64,000 nucleotides of DNA, from assembly GCA_900290095.1 (NCBI GenBank), contig OKQS01000002.1, forward strand, positions 248,001 through 312,000. Reading direction: 5' to 3'. The DNA is from Khoudiadiopia massiliensis (GTDB lineage Bacteria; Bacillota; Clostridia; Tissierellales; Peptoniphilaceae). How positions within the stretch are numbered: the first letter of the stretch is position 1; each line of letters starts with the position of its first letter. This document shows positions 6,906 to 16,229 of the stretch, piece by piece. The notes under the pieces were generated by a model. That model ran no database searches. It was not told where the DNA came from and worked only from the letters and a program-made list of their open reading frames with translations. Both the position numbers and the translations under genes were made by a program.

Positions 6906-8828
6906 TTAATCCTCGCTTGACCCGGTCAATTGAGACCTTTGCCGCCTTTTTTGTTCCAAGTATATGAGCAAGACATTTATATCGGCGGGGGAGACTCCTG
7001 AAATCCTTGATGCCTGGCCTACAGACTCGGGTTTCACATTGTTGAGTTTCTGTGCAGCCTCGGCCTTCAAGCCCTTTATTTGCCTATAATCCTCTATATC
7101 GAGCTTTCTGGCTTCCATTTTTCTGAACCTGTCAATTTGTCTATTTTGCTTTTCTATATATCCCGAATATTTGATCTGGTTTTCTATTTCAATTTTTATC
7201 TCTTTACTTATATTTGCCTCCTCATCCTGTAGGGTGTAGAGGTCATTTATTGAAATTTCAGGCCGCTTCAAAAGATCTGTAAGGCTAATCCCGGTTTTCA
7301 GTGGGGAAGATCCAAGGGCCTCCAGCTTATCATTTGTTTCCTTTTTAGGAGTAAGAATGATGGAATTCAATCTTTTCTTCTCTTCTTCAATGGTTCTTTC
7401 TTTCTCAAGCATAAGCTCATAGCGCCTTTGACTTGCCAAGCCGATTTCTCGACCGATTTTCGTCAGCCTAAGGTCTGCATTGTCCTGCCTTAAATTCAAC
7501 CTGTATTCACAGCGGGAAGTCATCATTCTGTAGGGCTCTTTGGTGCCCTTGGTTACCAGGTCATCTATAAGAACACCGATATAGGCCTGGCTCCTGTCTA
7601 ATATAAAGGGTTCAAGGCCGTCTATCTTCATAACTGCATTGATTCCGGCCATCAGTCCCTGGCTTGCGGCTTCTTCGTAGCCGGAGGATCCATTGATCTG
7701 ACCGGCAAAGTAGAGGCCCGGGAGTGACCTGAGTTCAAGGCTCCTGCTGAGAGCTCTGGCATCTATACAGTCATACTCAATCCCGTAGCCCGTCCTCATA
7801 ACCTGAACGTTAGCCAAGCCCGGCAGGGTCCTGAGAGCCTTTAATTGGACTTCTTCGGGCAGAGTAGAAGACATGCCCTGGACATAGATTTCTTCGGTAG
7901 AGAGGCCCTCAGGCTCAAGAAATATCTGATGACTTTCGTGGTCAGGAAATCTTACCATTTTATCTTCAATAGAAGGGCAGTATCTTGGCCCAATACCATG
8001 CTTTTCTCCTGAATACATGGGGGAGCGCGATAAGTTTTCTTCTATTATTCTTTTAGTTTCTTTATTGGTGTATGTTAAATAGCATGACTCCTGTTTTTGA
8101 GGATCAAAGATTTTTCCTTGATTCAAAAATGAGAAGGGAATAATCTCCCCGTCTCCTTTTTGCTCTATTAGCTCAGAGAAGTCTATGCTGTTCCTATTTA
8201 CTCTTGGCGGGGTTCCGGTTTTAAACCTCATAAGCGGCACGCCCAGCTTCTTCAATGAGTCGCTTAAAAAGCTTGCCGGCTTAAGGTTGTGGGGGCCGGA
8301 AGAGTAGGAAAGCTCTCCCATTAAGATCTTTCCATTTAGAAACGTCCCGCTGCATATGATCACCGCCTTGGCGGGGTAGAGGGCCCCCTGAATGCTCTTC
8401 ACGCCTACAAGCCGGCCATTTTCAACAACAACATCATCAATCTCTGCCTCGATAAGGCTGAGGTTCTTCTCGTCCTCAATAACCCTTTTCATGGCCTCGT
8501 GGTAGAGGCGCTTGTCAGCCTGGACCCTCAGGGAATGAATGGCCGGTCCTTTCGACAAGTTGAGCATTCTGGACTGGATAAAGCTCTCGTCTATGGTCAG
8601 AGCCATCTGTCCGCCCAAAGCGTCTATTTCTCTAACCAGGTGGCCCTTACCCGTGCCCCCGATATTGGGGTTGCAGGGCATGTCGGCCACGGACTCAAGA
8701 CTTATGGAAAATATGGCGGTCTTTTTTCCAAGCCTGGCCGACGCCAAGGCGGCTTCGATACCGGCATGGCCGGCCCCCACGACAATAACATCAAACTCTT
8801 CTCTTATAAATGTTTTTAAATTATTCAT
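6906..8828 (-). CDS. mnmG: tRNA uridine-5-carboxymethylaminomethyl modification enzyme MnmG (GidA)
   Basis: The 640-residue flavoprotein begins with the FAD-binding motif DVIVVGAGHAGIEAALAS and contains CNPNIGGTGKGHLVREIDALGG and GLYFAGQINGSSGYEEAA, all MnmG hallmarks. With MnmE it builds the cmnm5 group on wobble U34 of several tRNAs. The start at 8828 gives a short leader before the dinucleotide fold. It lies 5 bp after mnmE, so the two partner subunits are translated from one message. Confidence 0.97.
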   Translation of the reverse strand: MNNLKTFIREEFDVIVVGAGHAGIEAALASARLGKKTAIFSISLESVADMPCNPNIGGTGKGHLVREIDALGGQMALTIDESFIQSRMLNLSKGPAIHSLRVQADKRLYHEAMKRVIEDEKNLSLIEAEIDDVVVENGRLVGVKSIQGALYPAKAVIICSGTFLNGKILMGELSYSSGPHNLKPASFLSDSLKKLGVPLMRFKTGTPPRVNRNSIDFSELIEQKGDGEIIPFSFLNQGKIFDPQKQESCYLTYTNKETKRIIEENLSRSPMYSGEKHGIGPRYCPSIEDKMVRFPDHESHQIFLEPEGLSTEEIYVQGMSSTLPEEVQLKALRTLPGLANVQVMRTGYGIEYDCIDARALSRSLELRSLPGLYFAGQINGSSGYEEAASQGLMAGINAVMKIDGLEPFILDRSQAYIGVLIDDLVTKGTKEPYRMMTSRCEYRLNLRQDNADLRLTKIGREIGLASQRRYELMLEKERTIEEEKKRLNSIILTPKKETNDKLEALGSSPLKTGISLTDLLKRPEISINDLYTLQDEEANISKEIKIEIENQIKYSGYIEKQNRQIDRFRKMEARKLDIEDYRQIKGLKAEAAQKLNNVKPESVGQASRISGVSPADINVLLIYLEQKRRQRSQLTGSSED

Positions 8829-8833
8829 ATTGT

Positions 8834-10315
8834 TTATTTTCCCACACAGAATGAAGAGAATATCCTGTCAAGAACATCATCTTCTATACTTTCACCCGTT
8901 ATTTCAGCCAAATATTCATAGGACATCTGTAAGTCCACATCCAAAAGCTCCAGGGCCAAATCATTTTTAAAGCCTTCTATTGCTGAAGAAATGGAGGCAA
9001 TAGACTTTTTCAAGAGGTCTATATGCCTTACATTAGTCATCATGGCATAATCGCCGGAAAATTCAGGAGATTTTTCATTAAAGAAGAGCTTTTTTATCTC
9101 TTCCTCCAGATCTTTTAGACCGTCAGAATTTTTCGCTGATATCTTAACCTGACTTAAGGCTTTTTCTCTTATCTCTTTTATAAATTGTCCGACCGAAGGA
9201 TCTTCTTTCAAATCTTTTTTATTAATAACGATTATGGACTTGATACCTTCAACCAAATCAACTATCTCTCTATCTTCGGCATCCAGAGGGCTGGACCCGT
9301 CAATGAGGACCAGGGCCAAATCGCAGCCCATAACCAGCTTTTTCGCCCTTTCAACTCCAACCGATTCAATGGGGTCATCAGTTTCCCTGATTCCCGCAGT
9401 GTCTATAAGCCTAAGACTTATTCCGTCCATGCTTATGCTTTCCTCTATGGAATCACGAGTAGTGCCCGGAATATCCGTTACTATGGCCCTCTCATCTTTC
9501 AGAATGGCATTTAAAAGAGAAGATTTCCCGACATTTGGCTTGCCAACTATAACGGTAGCTATTCCTTCCCTTATAATTCTTCCGGTCTTGGATGACTCAA
9601 GCATGGTATTCATCTTCTCCTCTATTGCCAGGGCCTTATTCAGCATTGGCAGGGTAGGGGGCTCCTCCATTGAATCTTCCATAAAATTTATTGAATACTC
9701 GACAGAAGCCAAGAGGTCCAGGAGCATGCGCTTTATCTCCGACACCTTATTGGACAGGTCTCCTGAAAGCTGCTTTAATGCCTGATCCTGGGCCCTGGTT
9801 GTAGGGGCTTCAATGATATCCTCAACTGCCTCAGCCTGGGCCAAGTCGATACGCCCGTTTAAAAAAGCCCTCCTGGTGAATTCTCCCGGCCCTGCAGGTC
9901 TGAGACCCATATCCAAAAACAACTCCAGGATCCGTTTAACCGATAGGGGACCCCCGTGGCAATTGACTTCCACGATGTTTTCTCCGGTATAGGTGTATGG
10001 GGCCTTCATAAAAGAGACCAGAACCTCATCTATAACCCGGTCACCGTCGATTATATGGCCGTATCTGAGCTTCCTGTTATCCTCAGCTCTGTATTTCTTC
10101 CCGGAAATTGGCCTAAAGACTTTTTCAGCAAAGTCAAAGGCATCCTTACCGCTCAATCTCACAATGCCTATTCCCGCAGGAGCCAGGCTTGTAGAAATGG
10201 CAACTATGGTATCGCCTTCGATGGAACCCGGGAAAAGAGTGTCCTCATCCGGCTTTTTATTAAATTTTTCTTTTGAGAAATGATCTTCTCTCATAAGTTT
10301 GTTATGACTAACCAT
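8834..10315 (-). CDS. mnmE: tRNA modification GTPase MnmE (TrmE)
   Basis: An N-terminal tetrahydrofolate-binding domain (TIVAISTSLAPAGIGIVRLSG) is followed by a helical domain holding the GTPase. GTPase motifs are G1 GKPNVGKSS, G3 DTAGIRET and G4 NKKD. The C-terminus is CVGK, the conserved CxGK ending needed for modification. An AGGAGG ribosome-binding site 5 bp before 10315 fixes the start, and adds a polar segment of about 35 residues before the usual N-terminus. The partner MnmG is encoded next. A short hairpin upstream separates it from jag. Confidence 0.96.
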   Translation of the reverse strand: MVSHNKLMREDHFSKEKFNKKPDEDTLFPGSIEGDTIVAISTSLAPAGIGIVRLSGKDAFDFAEKVFRPISGKKYRAEDNRKLRYGHIIDGDRVIDEVLVSFMKAPYTYTGENIVEVNCHGGPLSVKRILELFLDMGLRPAGPGEFTRRAFLNGRIDLAQAEAVEDIIEAPTTRAQDQALKQLSGDLSNKVSEIKRMLLDLLASVEYSINFMEDSMEEPPTLPMLNKALAIEEKMNTMLESSKTGRIIREGIATVIVGKPNVGKSSLLNAILKDERAIVTDIPGTTRDSIEESISMDGISLRLIDTAGIRETDDPIESVGVERAKKLVMGCDLALVLIDGSSPLDAEDREIVDLVEGIKSIIVINKKDLKEDPSVGQFIKEIREKALSQVKISAKNSDGLKDLEEEIKKLFFNEKSPEFSGDYAMMTNVRHIDLLKKSIASISSAIEGFKNDLALELLDVDLQMSYEYLAEITGESIEDDVLDRIFSSFCVGK

Positions 10316-10374
10316 TATCGCCTCCTGAAAATTTCTTAATGAGCGGGGGACAGACCTATATATTTAAACTTTAA

Positions 10375-10398
10375 AAGGCACCCCTTTCGGAGTGCCTT
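10375..10398 (-). terminator. Hairpin between jag and mnmE
   Basis: The arms AAGGCAC and GTGCCTT, plus inner C/G pairs, enclose TTTC. The minus-strand copy is followed by a short T run (CCTTTT). It lies just after the jag stop codon, so it could end or attenuate the rpmH-to-jag transcript before mnmE. Confidence 0.55.
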
Positions 10399-10402
10399 AT
10401 TG

Positions 10403-11383
10403 CTAATCTTCCTCGTAATGGATGACAACTTTTCTATAAGGCTCTCTACCTTCCGAAAGTGTTTTAATGCCTTCCATATCCTGAACAGCCGTATGAACTA
10501 TTCTTCTTTCATAAGCATTCATTGCTTCAAGTCTTATGGGCTTGTGGCTTTCCTTAACCCTTGCCGCACACCTTCTGGCCATTTTTTCAATAGAGACCCT
10601 TCTTCTTGACCTGTATCCGGCAACATCCAGATAGGTCCTGCGATGGCCCTTGGAAGCCCGGTTAATGGCTATGCTACACAAGTATTGAAGGGCATTGAGG
10701 GTTTCAGCCCGGCGACCGATAACAATCCCGGTGTCAACGTCTGAAATATCAACTATTTCAAGATAGATATTGCCGTCCCGGTTTTCAGCCTGAACCTTTC
10801 CGATTATATGCATGCCGTCAAGAATGTCTTCAAGCCAATTAACAAGAAACTTCTCGGCTTCTTCAAAGGTAAATTCCTTTTTATCTTCGCATGAATCTGA
10901 TCGGTCGTCTTCCTCATCAGAGACATCCTCGTCAGAGATGTCTATCTCCTCCTCAAAATCCTCGGCAAGGTCTTCTTCGATGTCTTCCTCGGTATCTAAA
11001 ACTGGGGAGTCTGAATCGGATTCTTCCTGTTGGCTTATTTCGGGCTCAGAGGCTTCTTCCTCAGCCAAGTCCTCAATGACAGGGTCTGAAGACTCCTCTA
11101 CAAAGGTCTCTTCTTTAACCTGAGTCTCTTCAACCACTTCCCTTTCCGGACATGAGGCTTCACGTATATTCTCATCTTCAAGAAGTTTGCCGAAAATATC
11201 ACTCTTTAAAGAAACTTTTACCATGGCATCGCTTGAACCGAAACCTAAAAATCCTGACTTTGCTTGTTTTAAAATTTCAACATCAACGTCTTCGGCCTTA
11301 GCATTAAGCATTTTTAGGGCTTCATTAACCGCTTCTTCTGTAGTTTTTCCGGTTTTGACAACCGTAGTCATTTCCTTATTCAT
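10403..11383 (-). CDS. khpB: Jag/KhpB RNA-binding protein (Jag-N, KH and R3H domains)
   Basis: The 326-residue protein has an N-terminal Jag-N domain (VVKTGKTTEEAVNEALK), a long acidic Glu/Asp/Ser linker (about residues 85-165), a type II KH domain (IGRRAETLNALQYLCSIA), and a C-terminal R3H domain (AYERRIVHTAVQDM). The family binds RNA and influences cell division and envelope synthesis in streptococci with its partner KhpA. The acidic linker is long and highly charged. It lies 20 bp downstream of yidC, the standard arrangement. Confidence 0.93.
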   Translation of the reverse strand: MNKEMTTVVKTGKTTEEAVNEALKMLNAKAEDVDVEILKQAKSGFLGFGSSDAMVKVSLKSDIFGKLLEDENIREASCPEREVVEETQVKEETFVEESSDPVIEDLAEEEASEPEISQQEESDSDSPVLDTEEDIEEDLAEDFEEEIDISDEDVSDEEDDRSDSCEDKKEFTFEEAEKFLVNWLEDILDGMHIIGKVQAENRDGNIYLEIVDISDVDTGIVIGRRAETLNALQYLCSIAINRASKGHRRTYLDVAGYRSRRRVSIEKMARRCAARVKESHKPIRLEAMNAYERRIVHTAVQDMEGIKTLSEGREPYRKVVIHYEED

Positions 11384-11403
11384 TTTTTCCCTTTCAACTT
11401 CTT

Positions 11404-12129
11404 TTATTCTTTGCCTTTTCTTAATTTAAGGACAAGTCCTGAAATCAGTCGGAATATAACTTCCAGGGCGTTACCGGCAACCCAGTAAAGGAGTAGTCCG
11501 GCAGACCACTTAAGTGAAATAAAATAGAACATGACAGGCATGAACTTCATCATGGCCATGGAAGATGCTTGGGGCCCCTGCTGCTGTTGCCTGGTCATTG
11601 GGTTTAGATATGTAACCAAGAACTGAAAAATCATGTTCAAAAGCGGCAGACCGTACCAAAGCTTGGGATCCGGCAAAGAAAGATCTGAAATCCATAAGAA
11701 GTTTTTGCTTATATGATTAAATTGTTCGGGATTGTCGAAAATATACTTTCCCGGCTCTCTCAACACTTGGAAAAGTGCAATTATGAGCACAAACTGTATA
11801 ACTGTGGGTAAGCAACTTGAACAACCTGCCATAGATACGTTGTTTTCCTTGTAAAACTCCATTGTTTTCTGCTGGAGAATTCTTTCGTCGTATCCGTATT
11901 TTGCCTTCAACTCATCCATCTTGGGTTGGAGGTCTTTCATTTTTTCAGCGCTCTTTGTCGTTTTATAGGTCAGGGGTATGGTTATGAGTTTGCTGACCAG
12001 GGCCATCAATAGAATGGCCATAGCAAAATGTGAAAATTTATCAGGTTCGACTGTCTGACTTGCCAGGCCTGTATAGAACCAACGCATCAGGGCGCCGAAT
12101 AAATCGCTAATAATAGACAATATTATCAC
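11404..12129 (-). CDS. yidC: Membrane protein insertase YidC
   Basis: The 241-residue protein is of the short Gram-positive YidC/Oxa1 type. It has several hydrophobic segments, the cytoplasmic hairpin region KTTKSAEKMKDLQPKMDELKAKYG with its conserved KM.xLQPK pattern, and a Cys-rich stretch GCSSCLPTVIQFVLI before the next membrane span. It inserts membrane proteins alone or with SecYEG. No lipobox is present at the N-terminus, unlike Bacillus SpoIIIJ. It lies between yidD and jag. Confidence 0.94.
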   Translation of the reverse strand: MIILSIISDLFGALMRWFYTGLASQTVEPDKFSHFAMAILLMALVSKLITIPLTYKTTKSAEKMKDLQPKMDELKAKYGYDERILQQKTMEFYKENNVSMAGCSSCLPTVIQFVLIIALFQVLREPGKYIFDNPEQFNHISKNFLWISDLSLPDPKLWYGLPLLNMIFQFLVTYLNPMTRQQQQGPQASSMAMMKFMPVMFYFISLKWSAGLLLYWVAGNALEVIFRLISGLVLKLRKGKE

Positions 12130-12146
12130 CTTTCATAATGATCAAA

Positions 12147-12362
12147 TCAGGAGCGCAGGGGGTCTTTCCCGCCCTTGCTCCAAGGATTGCAACGGATGAT
12201 TCTCCAAGCTGAAAGCGCCAGAGCAGTTGAAAAGCAATATCTGCTGAAAGCTTCATAACAATATGAAGAACAGGTTGGTGTGTACTTGCATTTCCCCCAA
12301 CCCAAAATACCGGATATATGATTTCTGTAAAATGAAATAATAAATAAGGCTATTTTGTTCAT
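12147..12362 (-). CDS. yidD: YidD membrane protein insertion efficiency factor
   Basis: The 71-residue protein contains the complete YidD signature: FYRNHISG, then CKYTPTCSSYCYEAFSRY, and RIIRCNPWSKGGKDPL at the end. The family assists YidC-dependent membrane insertion. The gene lies between rnpA and yidC, as in most bacteria. Confidence 0.93.
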   Translation of the reverse strand: MNKIALFIISFYRNHISGILGWGKCKYTPTCSSYCYEAFSRYCFSTALALSAWRIIRCNPWSKGGKDPLRS

Positions 12363-12439
12363 TTTTAAACCTTTAAAATAAGCAAAATTGGAATGAAAAG
12401 AGATGTTCTTTGAAGCTAATCCTCAAACAAGTTCCTGTC

Positions 12440-12769
12440 TCAAGCTTTCCAAAAGCCAAGACAGTGAAAGAGGGATTTTTCAATTTTCTCATATTTTTCA
12501 TCTTTTATGCTCTGTTTGGGTATTATTACAAAATCATATCCCCTGGGGAACCTTTCATCATTGAGCCTTACAATTTCTCTTAACTGTCTTTTCATCCGGT
12601 TTCTTTCAAAAGCTTTTCCGAATTTTTTCGATATGGAAAAACCATACCTGTTATTATCAAGGCTATTGGCCAATCCAATTATCTTAAAGTCTCTGTTGTA
12701 GGAGGGTGATCCTTTGGCATATACATGCTTGAAATCCTCCCTTTTTTTCAAACTCCAATAGCGACTCAT
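12440..12769 (-). CDS. rnpA: Ribonuclease P protein component
   Basis: The 109-residue basic protein has the RnpA hallmark AFERNRMKRQLREIVR (RNR motif) and the N-terminal LKKREDFKHVYAKG. It binds RNase P RNA and helps 5' maturation of tRNA. It lies 43 bp downstream of rpmH on the same strand. Confidence 0.95.
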   Translation of the reverse strand: MSRYWSLKKREDFKHVYAKGSPSYNRDFKIIGLANSLDNNRYGFSISKKFGKAFERNRMKRQLREIVRLNDERFPRGYDFVIIPKQSIKDEKYEKIEKSLFHCLGFWKA

Positions 12770-12812
12770 AACAAGGCCCCTTTGGGAAATCCGTATCCGC
12801 TACTTTTAATAA

Positions 12813-12950
12813 CTAAGCTGATAATCTTTTTCTACCCTTTAGTCTTCTTGCCTTTAAAACGCGTCTGCCTGTTTTAGTAGACATTCTTTTACGAAAACCG
12901 TGGTCCATCTTTCTTTTTCTTCTATTTGGTTGATAAGTAGGTGTATCCAT
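12813..12950 (-). CDS. rpmH: 50S ribosomal protein L34
   Basis: The minus strand encodes a 45-residue, Arg/Lys-rich protein starting [20 protein letters not shown] and ending [11 protein letters not shown]. It matches L34, including KRKxxHGFRxRMxTxxGRxVLxxRRxKGRxxL. It is the first gene of the leftward rpmH-rnpA-yidD-yidC-jag block and borders oriC. Confidence 0.97.
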   Translation of the reverse strand: MDTPTYQPNRRKRKMDHGFRKRMSTKTGRRVLKARRLKGRKRLSA

Positions 12951-13090
12951 AATATTTTCCTTTCTTATTTTTCTATATGCAAAATTTTATTGATGTTTTT
13001 TTCAAATAAAAAAAGCATACTTTCCTATTTAAATTTACTGCGTATCCATAACATTATATGAGGGATAAAAACAACTGTCAAGAATCATAC

Positions 13091-13348
13091 AACTTATCCC
13101 CATAAAGAATTATCCACAAAAAATAGCTTAATTTCAAGCTTTATGTTAAAATATTGCTTGTGCGATGACAACTTATCCTCAAAGTTATGCAGAGGTTATA
13201 CACATTTTGTGGATAACTTTTAATTTTTCCACAGGATCCTGTGACTTTCTTGGATTATTTCATTAAAAAGGGCTTAAAATACAGGTTTAATTGGATCTTT
13301 TCCAAAGAATATTTGGAATATAAAAAATACTTGTGGATAAGTGGATAA
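13091..13348. other. oriC, upstream DnaA-box cluster (rpmH-dnaA gap)
   Basis: The 453-bp gap between the divergent rpmH and dnaA genes is AT-rich and holds many DnaA-box-like 9-mers. They are TTATCCCCA (13094), the exact consensus TTATCCACA (13110), TTATCCTCA (13173), TTATACACA (13196), TGTGGATAA (13208, reverse consensus) and TGTGGATAA (13332), followed by a box-like AGTGGATAA (13340). The last pair lies some 55-70 bp before the dnaA start, where DnaA could repress its own gene. The change of gene orientation at this gap supports an origin. Confidence 0.9.
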
Positions 13349-13403
13349 TAGTTGAAAATTTAGATTTTCAGTGTTTTTCTTGGTGGAAATTAAAGGGAAT
13401 ATT

Positions 13404-14852
13404 ATGGACGATTTGATAATGATTTGGGATGAAGTTGTTAACATGCTGGATCTCAAACTCAACAACATACAAATAAAGAACTGGATAAAACCTCTAAAGC
13501 CACTGGGTCTTGATGGAGACACCATGGTGATTGACACTCACAGTTCTTTCATTGGCAGCATGATAGAAAGAAACTATAGGGAAAGCATTGAAGAATGCCT
13601 TTCATATATATGTGAAAAGCCTATCAGTATCAAGCTTGTTGATCCCTCTTCAGATGACTATTCATTTGAAGATTCCCAATCTTCCGGCTTTGATCAAGGT
13701 CAAACCCCTGAAAAAAGTGGTGAAATTGACAGATATGAGAAAAAAACTGCCGATGAGATTCGAAAAAAGAATAGAGAGTTGGAGTCAATAAGAGAGGAAA
13801 ACGGCTACAAGACCCTTAATCCAAAATACACCATGGCCTCTTTCGTTCGTGGAAATTCCAATGATTTTGCATATGCCACGGCCAAGGCCGTTATAGCAAA
13901 TCCCGGGACCATATACAACCCTCTATTTATTTACGGTCTTTCAGGTCTTGGCAAAACCCATTTAATGCAGGCAATTGCCCACGCCATACTTGAAAATGAT
14001 CCGAACAAAAAAGTTCTTTACATAACCAGTGAAAATTTCATGAATGAGATGATTGCAGTCATAGAGAACGGGACCAACCGGGAAAAGGAAAATTTCAGGA
14101 AGAAATACAGGTCCATTGATGTCCTCTTGATTGATGACATACAGTTTATTGCAGGTAAGAAAGCGACAATGGAGGAAGTTTTCCATACCTTCAACGATTT
14201 AAAGGAAGCCAATAAACAAATAGTCCTTTCAGCCGATAAGCCTCCCAAAGAGTTGAAAAACCTGGAAGAGAGGCTTGTAACAAGATTTGAAGGCGGAATG
14301 ACTGCTGATATACAACAACCCGATTATGAGACACGTTTGGCAATTTTAAATAATAAAATGAAGGGGGAGTCGATAGTGCTTCCTCAGTACGTAGTTGAGT
14401 TTATAGCAGAGAATGTTACTGCCAATATCAGGGAATTGGAGGGGGCCCTTTTAAAGGTCTCGGCCTATTTCCATTTCAAATCCAATAAGAACGGCCAGGC
14501 AGGCAAAGACGAAAATATGGTTCTGGCAAGGGAAGCCTTGAAAATAAGCAGGTCGGGTGATGTTGAAGTTACTATTGAAGATGTCATTAAGCGTGTGACC
14601 GAATACTATAATTTGGAAGCAAATGACCTTAATTCCAAATCCAGAACCCAGACCATAGCCTTCCCAAGGCAAATTGCCATGTACCTTTCAAGAAAATTGA
14701 CAGACCTGTCTTTAGTTGCAATAGGTAGGTCTTTTTCAAGAGACCATACAACGGTAATGCACGCGGTAGACAAGGTGGCCCTGGCTATGAAAAAAGATAA
14801 TAAAGTAAAGGAAGATGTCGAGGTTTTAACTGACCAGTTGAAACACCGATGA
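13404..14852 (+). CDS. dnaA: Chromosomal replication initiator DnaA
   Basis: The ATG at 13404 is preferred over a GTG at 13371 because it follows AAAGGGAAT and gives MDDLIMIWDEVVNML, the usual DnaA domain I start. The 482-residue protein has the AAA+ Walker A GLSGLGKTH, Walker B LLIDDIQFI, and the domain IV signature SRDHTTVMHAVDKV that reads DnaA boxes. An acidic/polar linker (domain II, about residues 85-130) joins domains I and III. It initiates replication at the flanking oriC segments. Confidence 0.97.
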   Translation: MDDLIMIWDEVVNMLDLKLNNIQIKNWIKPLKPLGLDGDTMVIDTHSSFIGSMIERNYRESIEECLSYICEKPISIKLVDPSSDDYSFEDSQSSGFDQGQTPEKSGEIDRYEKKTADEIRKKNRELESIREENGYKTLNPKYTMASFVRGNSNDFAYATAKAVIANPGTIYNPLFIYGLSGLGKTHLMQAIAHAILENDPNKKVLYITSENFMNEMIAVIENGTNREKENFRKKYRSIDVLLIDDIQFIAGKKATMEEVFHTFNDLKEANKQIVLSADKPPKELKNLEERLVTRFEGGMTADIQQPDYETRLAILNNKMKGESIVLPQYVVEFIAENVTANIRELEGALLKVSAYFHFKSNKNGQAGKDENMVLAREALKISRSGDVEVTIEDVIKRVTEYYNLEANDLNSKSRTQTIAFPRQIAMYLSRKLTDLSLVAIGRSFSRDHTTVMHAVDKVALAMKKDNKVKEDVEVLTDQLKHR

Positions 14853-14917
14853 AACAAAAAGAAACATAAAAGCACGTATGTGGAATAGAAGTGGATACTT
14901 TGGAACTAATTAAGACC

Positions 14918-15030
14918 TTATCCACATTTTAATCCCAGGCTATGACCATGATGATTGATGTAGGAGGCCTTCTTTTCCACCCTATCTACAGGCCCTACTA
15001 CTGTTTCTACTAACCTAATACTAATATTAG
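14918..15030. other. oriC, downstream segment with DnaA box and DnaA-trio-like unwinding element
   Basis: The dnaA-dnaN gap has an exact TTATCCACA (14918-14926) and a box-like CTATCTACA (14982-14990). The latter is followed directly by GGCC and then CTACTACTGTTTCTACTA, continuing into AT-rich DNA up to about 15030. Read 3' to 5' on the opposite strand this gives repeated GAT trios. The order box, GC spacer, trios, AT-rich DNA is that of the basal unwinding system of Bacillus subtilis, which also lies between dnaA and dnaN. Confidence 0.75.
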
Positions 15031-15111
15031 GACACAAAAAGACTTTTTAGGATCCCAAAATATATACCTGGGATAGGAAACAGACTATATGAAAATTGGA
15101 AGGAGCAATAA

Positions 15112-16221
15112 ATGAAGATTTATTTGATGCCACAGGACTTGGTTAAACAAATTTCTATTTGCCAAAGGGCTATATCCAGCAGAACAACTATGCCTATTCT
15201 TGAGTGCATACATTTTGAAGCCGGATCAAATGGTTTAACCTTGACGGCCACGGACCTTGAGCTTTCAATAGAAACTTTTATGCCATGTCGGGTTGAGGAA
15301 GAGGGCAATATTGTAGTTCCGGCAAATATAATAGGAAATATTTTCAGGAAGTTGCCGGCAGAAAAAACTTGCATAGAAGAAAAGAATAATACCCTGAGCA
15401 TAGACTGCGGAAAAATCCACTATAGCCTTCAGTTGGCATCAGCAGATGATTTTCCGGCCTTGCCTGTCAACGATGACAGCGATATCACAACTCTGAGCAA
15501 TGATGATTTGATGTCGGCCATAAAAGAAACTGAATTTGCAACTTCAATAGATGAGAGCAAGATCGCACTTACAGGAATATTTTTAGAGAGAAAAGAGACT
15601 TCCGTAAAATTCGTTAGCCTTGACGGCTACAGACTTGCAGTGAGGGAGCTTAATCTTGATCCTCAGGAGAAGGCCTTCGAAGCCCAGGCAATTGTTCCAA
15701 AGAGGGCTTTTATCGAACTTTCAAGAATAATACCTGATGAAGGCAGAACAAAAATAAAAATAATGAAGGGCCATATATATTTTGAATGTGGCGGATTCTG
15801 CATGTATTCAAGATTGATAGATAAAAAATATATCCAATATGAAGAGATAATCTCTAAAGATTTCAAGAGTCGTCTGGTATTGAATAGGAAAGATTTCCAG
15901 GAATCTCTGGAGAGGGCCTCTCTTTTAGCCAGGGAGGAGAGGGCAAATTTAATAAAACTCTTCATTGAAAAAGATTCAATAAACATAAAGTCGAATTCAG
16001 AAATAGGTTTTGTAAATGAGGAAATAGCTTGCAGCCTTGAAGGAGAAGAATTGAGGATAGCTTTCAATGCCAAATATCTCCTTGACGGGGTAAGGGCTCT
16101 TGAGTGTGAGACCATAAGACTTGATATGAAAGGGCCACAGAATCCTTTAATTATATATCCGGGTCAGGATGAGGAAAAATACCTCTACCTGGTGCTGCCT
16201 GTAAGGATTGCCGGCGAATAA
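15112..16221 (+). CDS. dnaN: DNA polymerase III beta subunit (sliding clamp)
   Basis: The 369-residue protein has the three-domain beta-clamp pattern: QRAISSRTTMPILECI near the N-terminus, GIFLERKETSVKFVSLDGYRLA in the middle, and the C-terminal NPLIIYP and YLYLVLPVRI that form the partner-binding cleft. It holds the polymerase on DNA and binds many repair proteins. The start follows GGAAGGAGCAATAA. It is followed by recF after 8 bp; the small S4-domain gene (yaaA) often found between them is absent. Confidence 0.96.
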   Translation: MKIYLMPQDLVKQISICQRAISSRTTMPILECIHFEAGSNGLTLTATDLELSIETFMPCRVEEEGNIVVPANIIGNIFRKLPAEKTCIEEKNNTLSIDCGKIHYSLQLASADDFPALPVNDDSDITTLSNDDLMSAIKETEFATSIDESKIALTGIFLERKETSVKFVSLDGYRLAVRELNLDPQEKAFEAQAIVPKRAFIELSRIIPDEGRTKIKIMKGHIYFECGGFCMYSRLIDKKYIQYEEIISKDFKSRLVLNRKDFQESLERASLLAREERANLIKLFIEKDSINIKSNSEIGFVNEEIACSLEGEELRIAFNAKYLLDGVRALECETIRLDMKGPQNPLIIYPGQDEEKYLYLVLPVRIAGE

Positions 16222-16229
16222 GGAAGAAA

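Noticed and set aside
13371-13403. GTG start of dnaA at 13371
   Set aside because: It lacks a ribosome-binding site and adds 11 residues not found at DnaA N-termini; the ATG at 13404 has both a purine-rich site and the right start.
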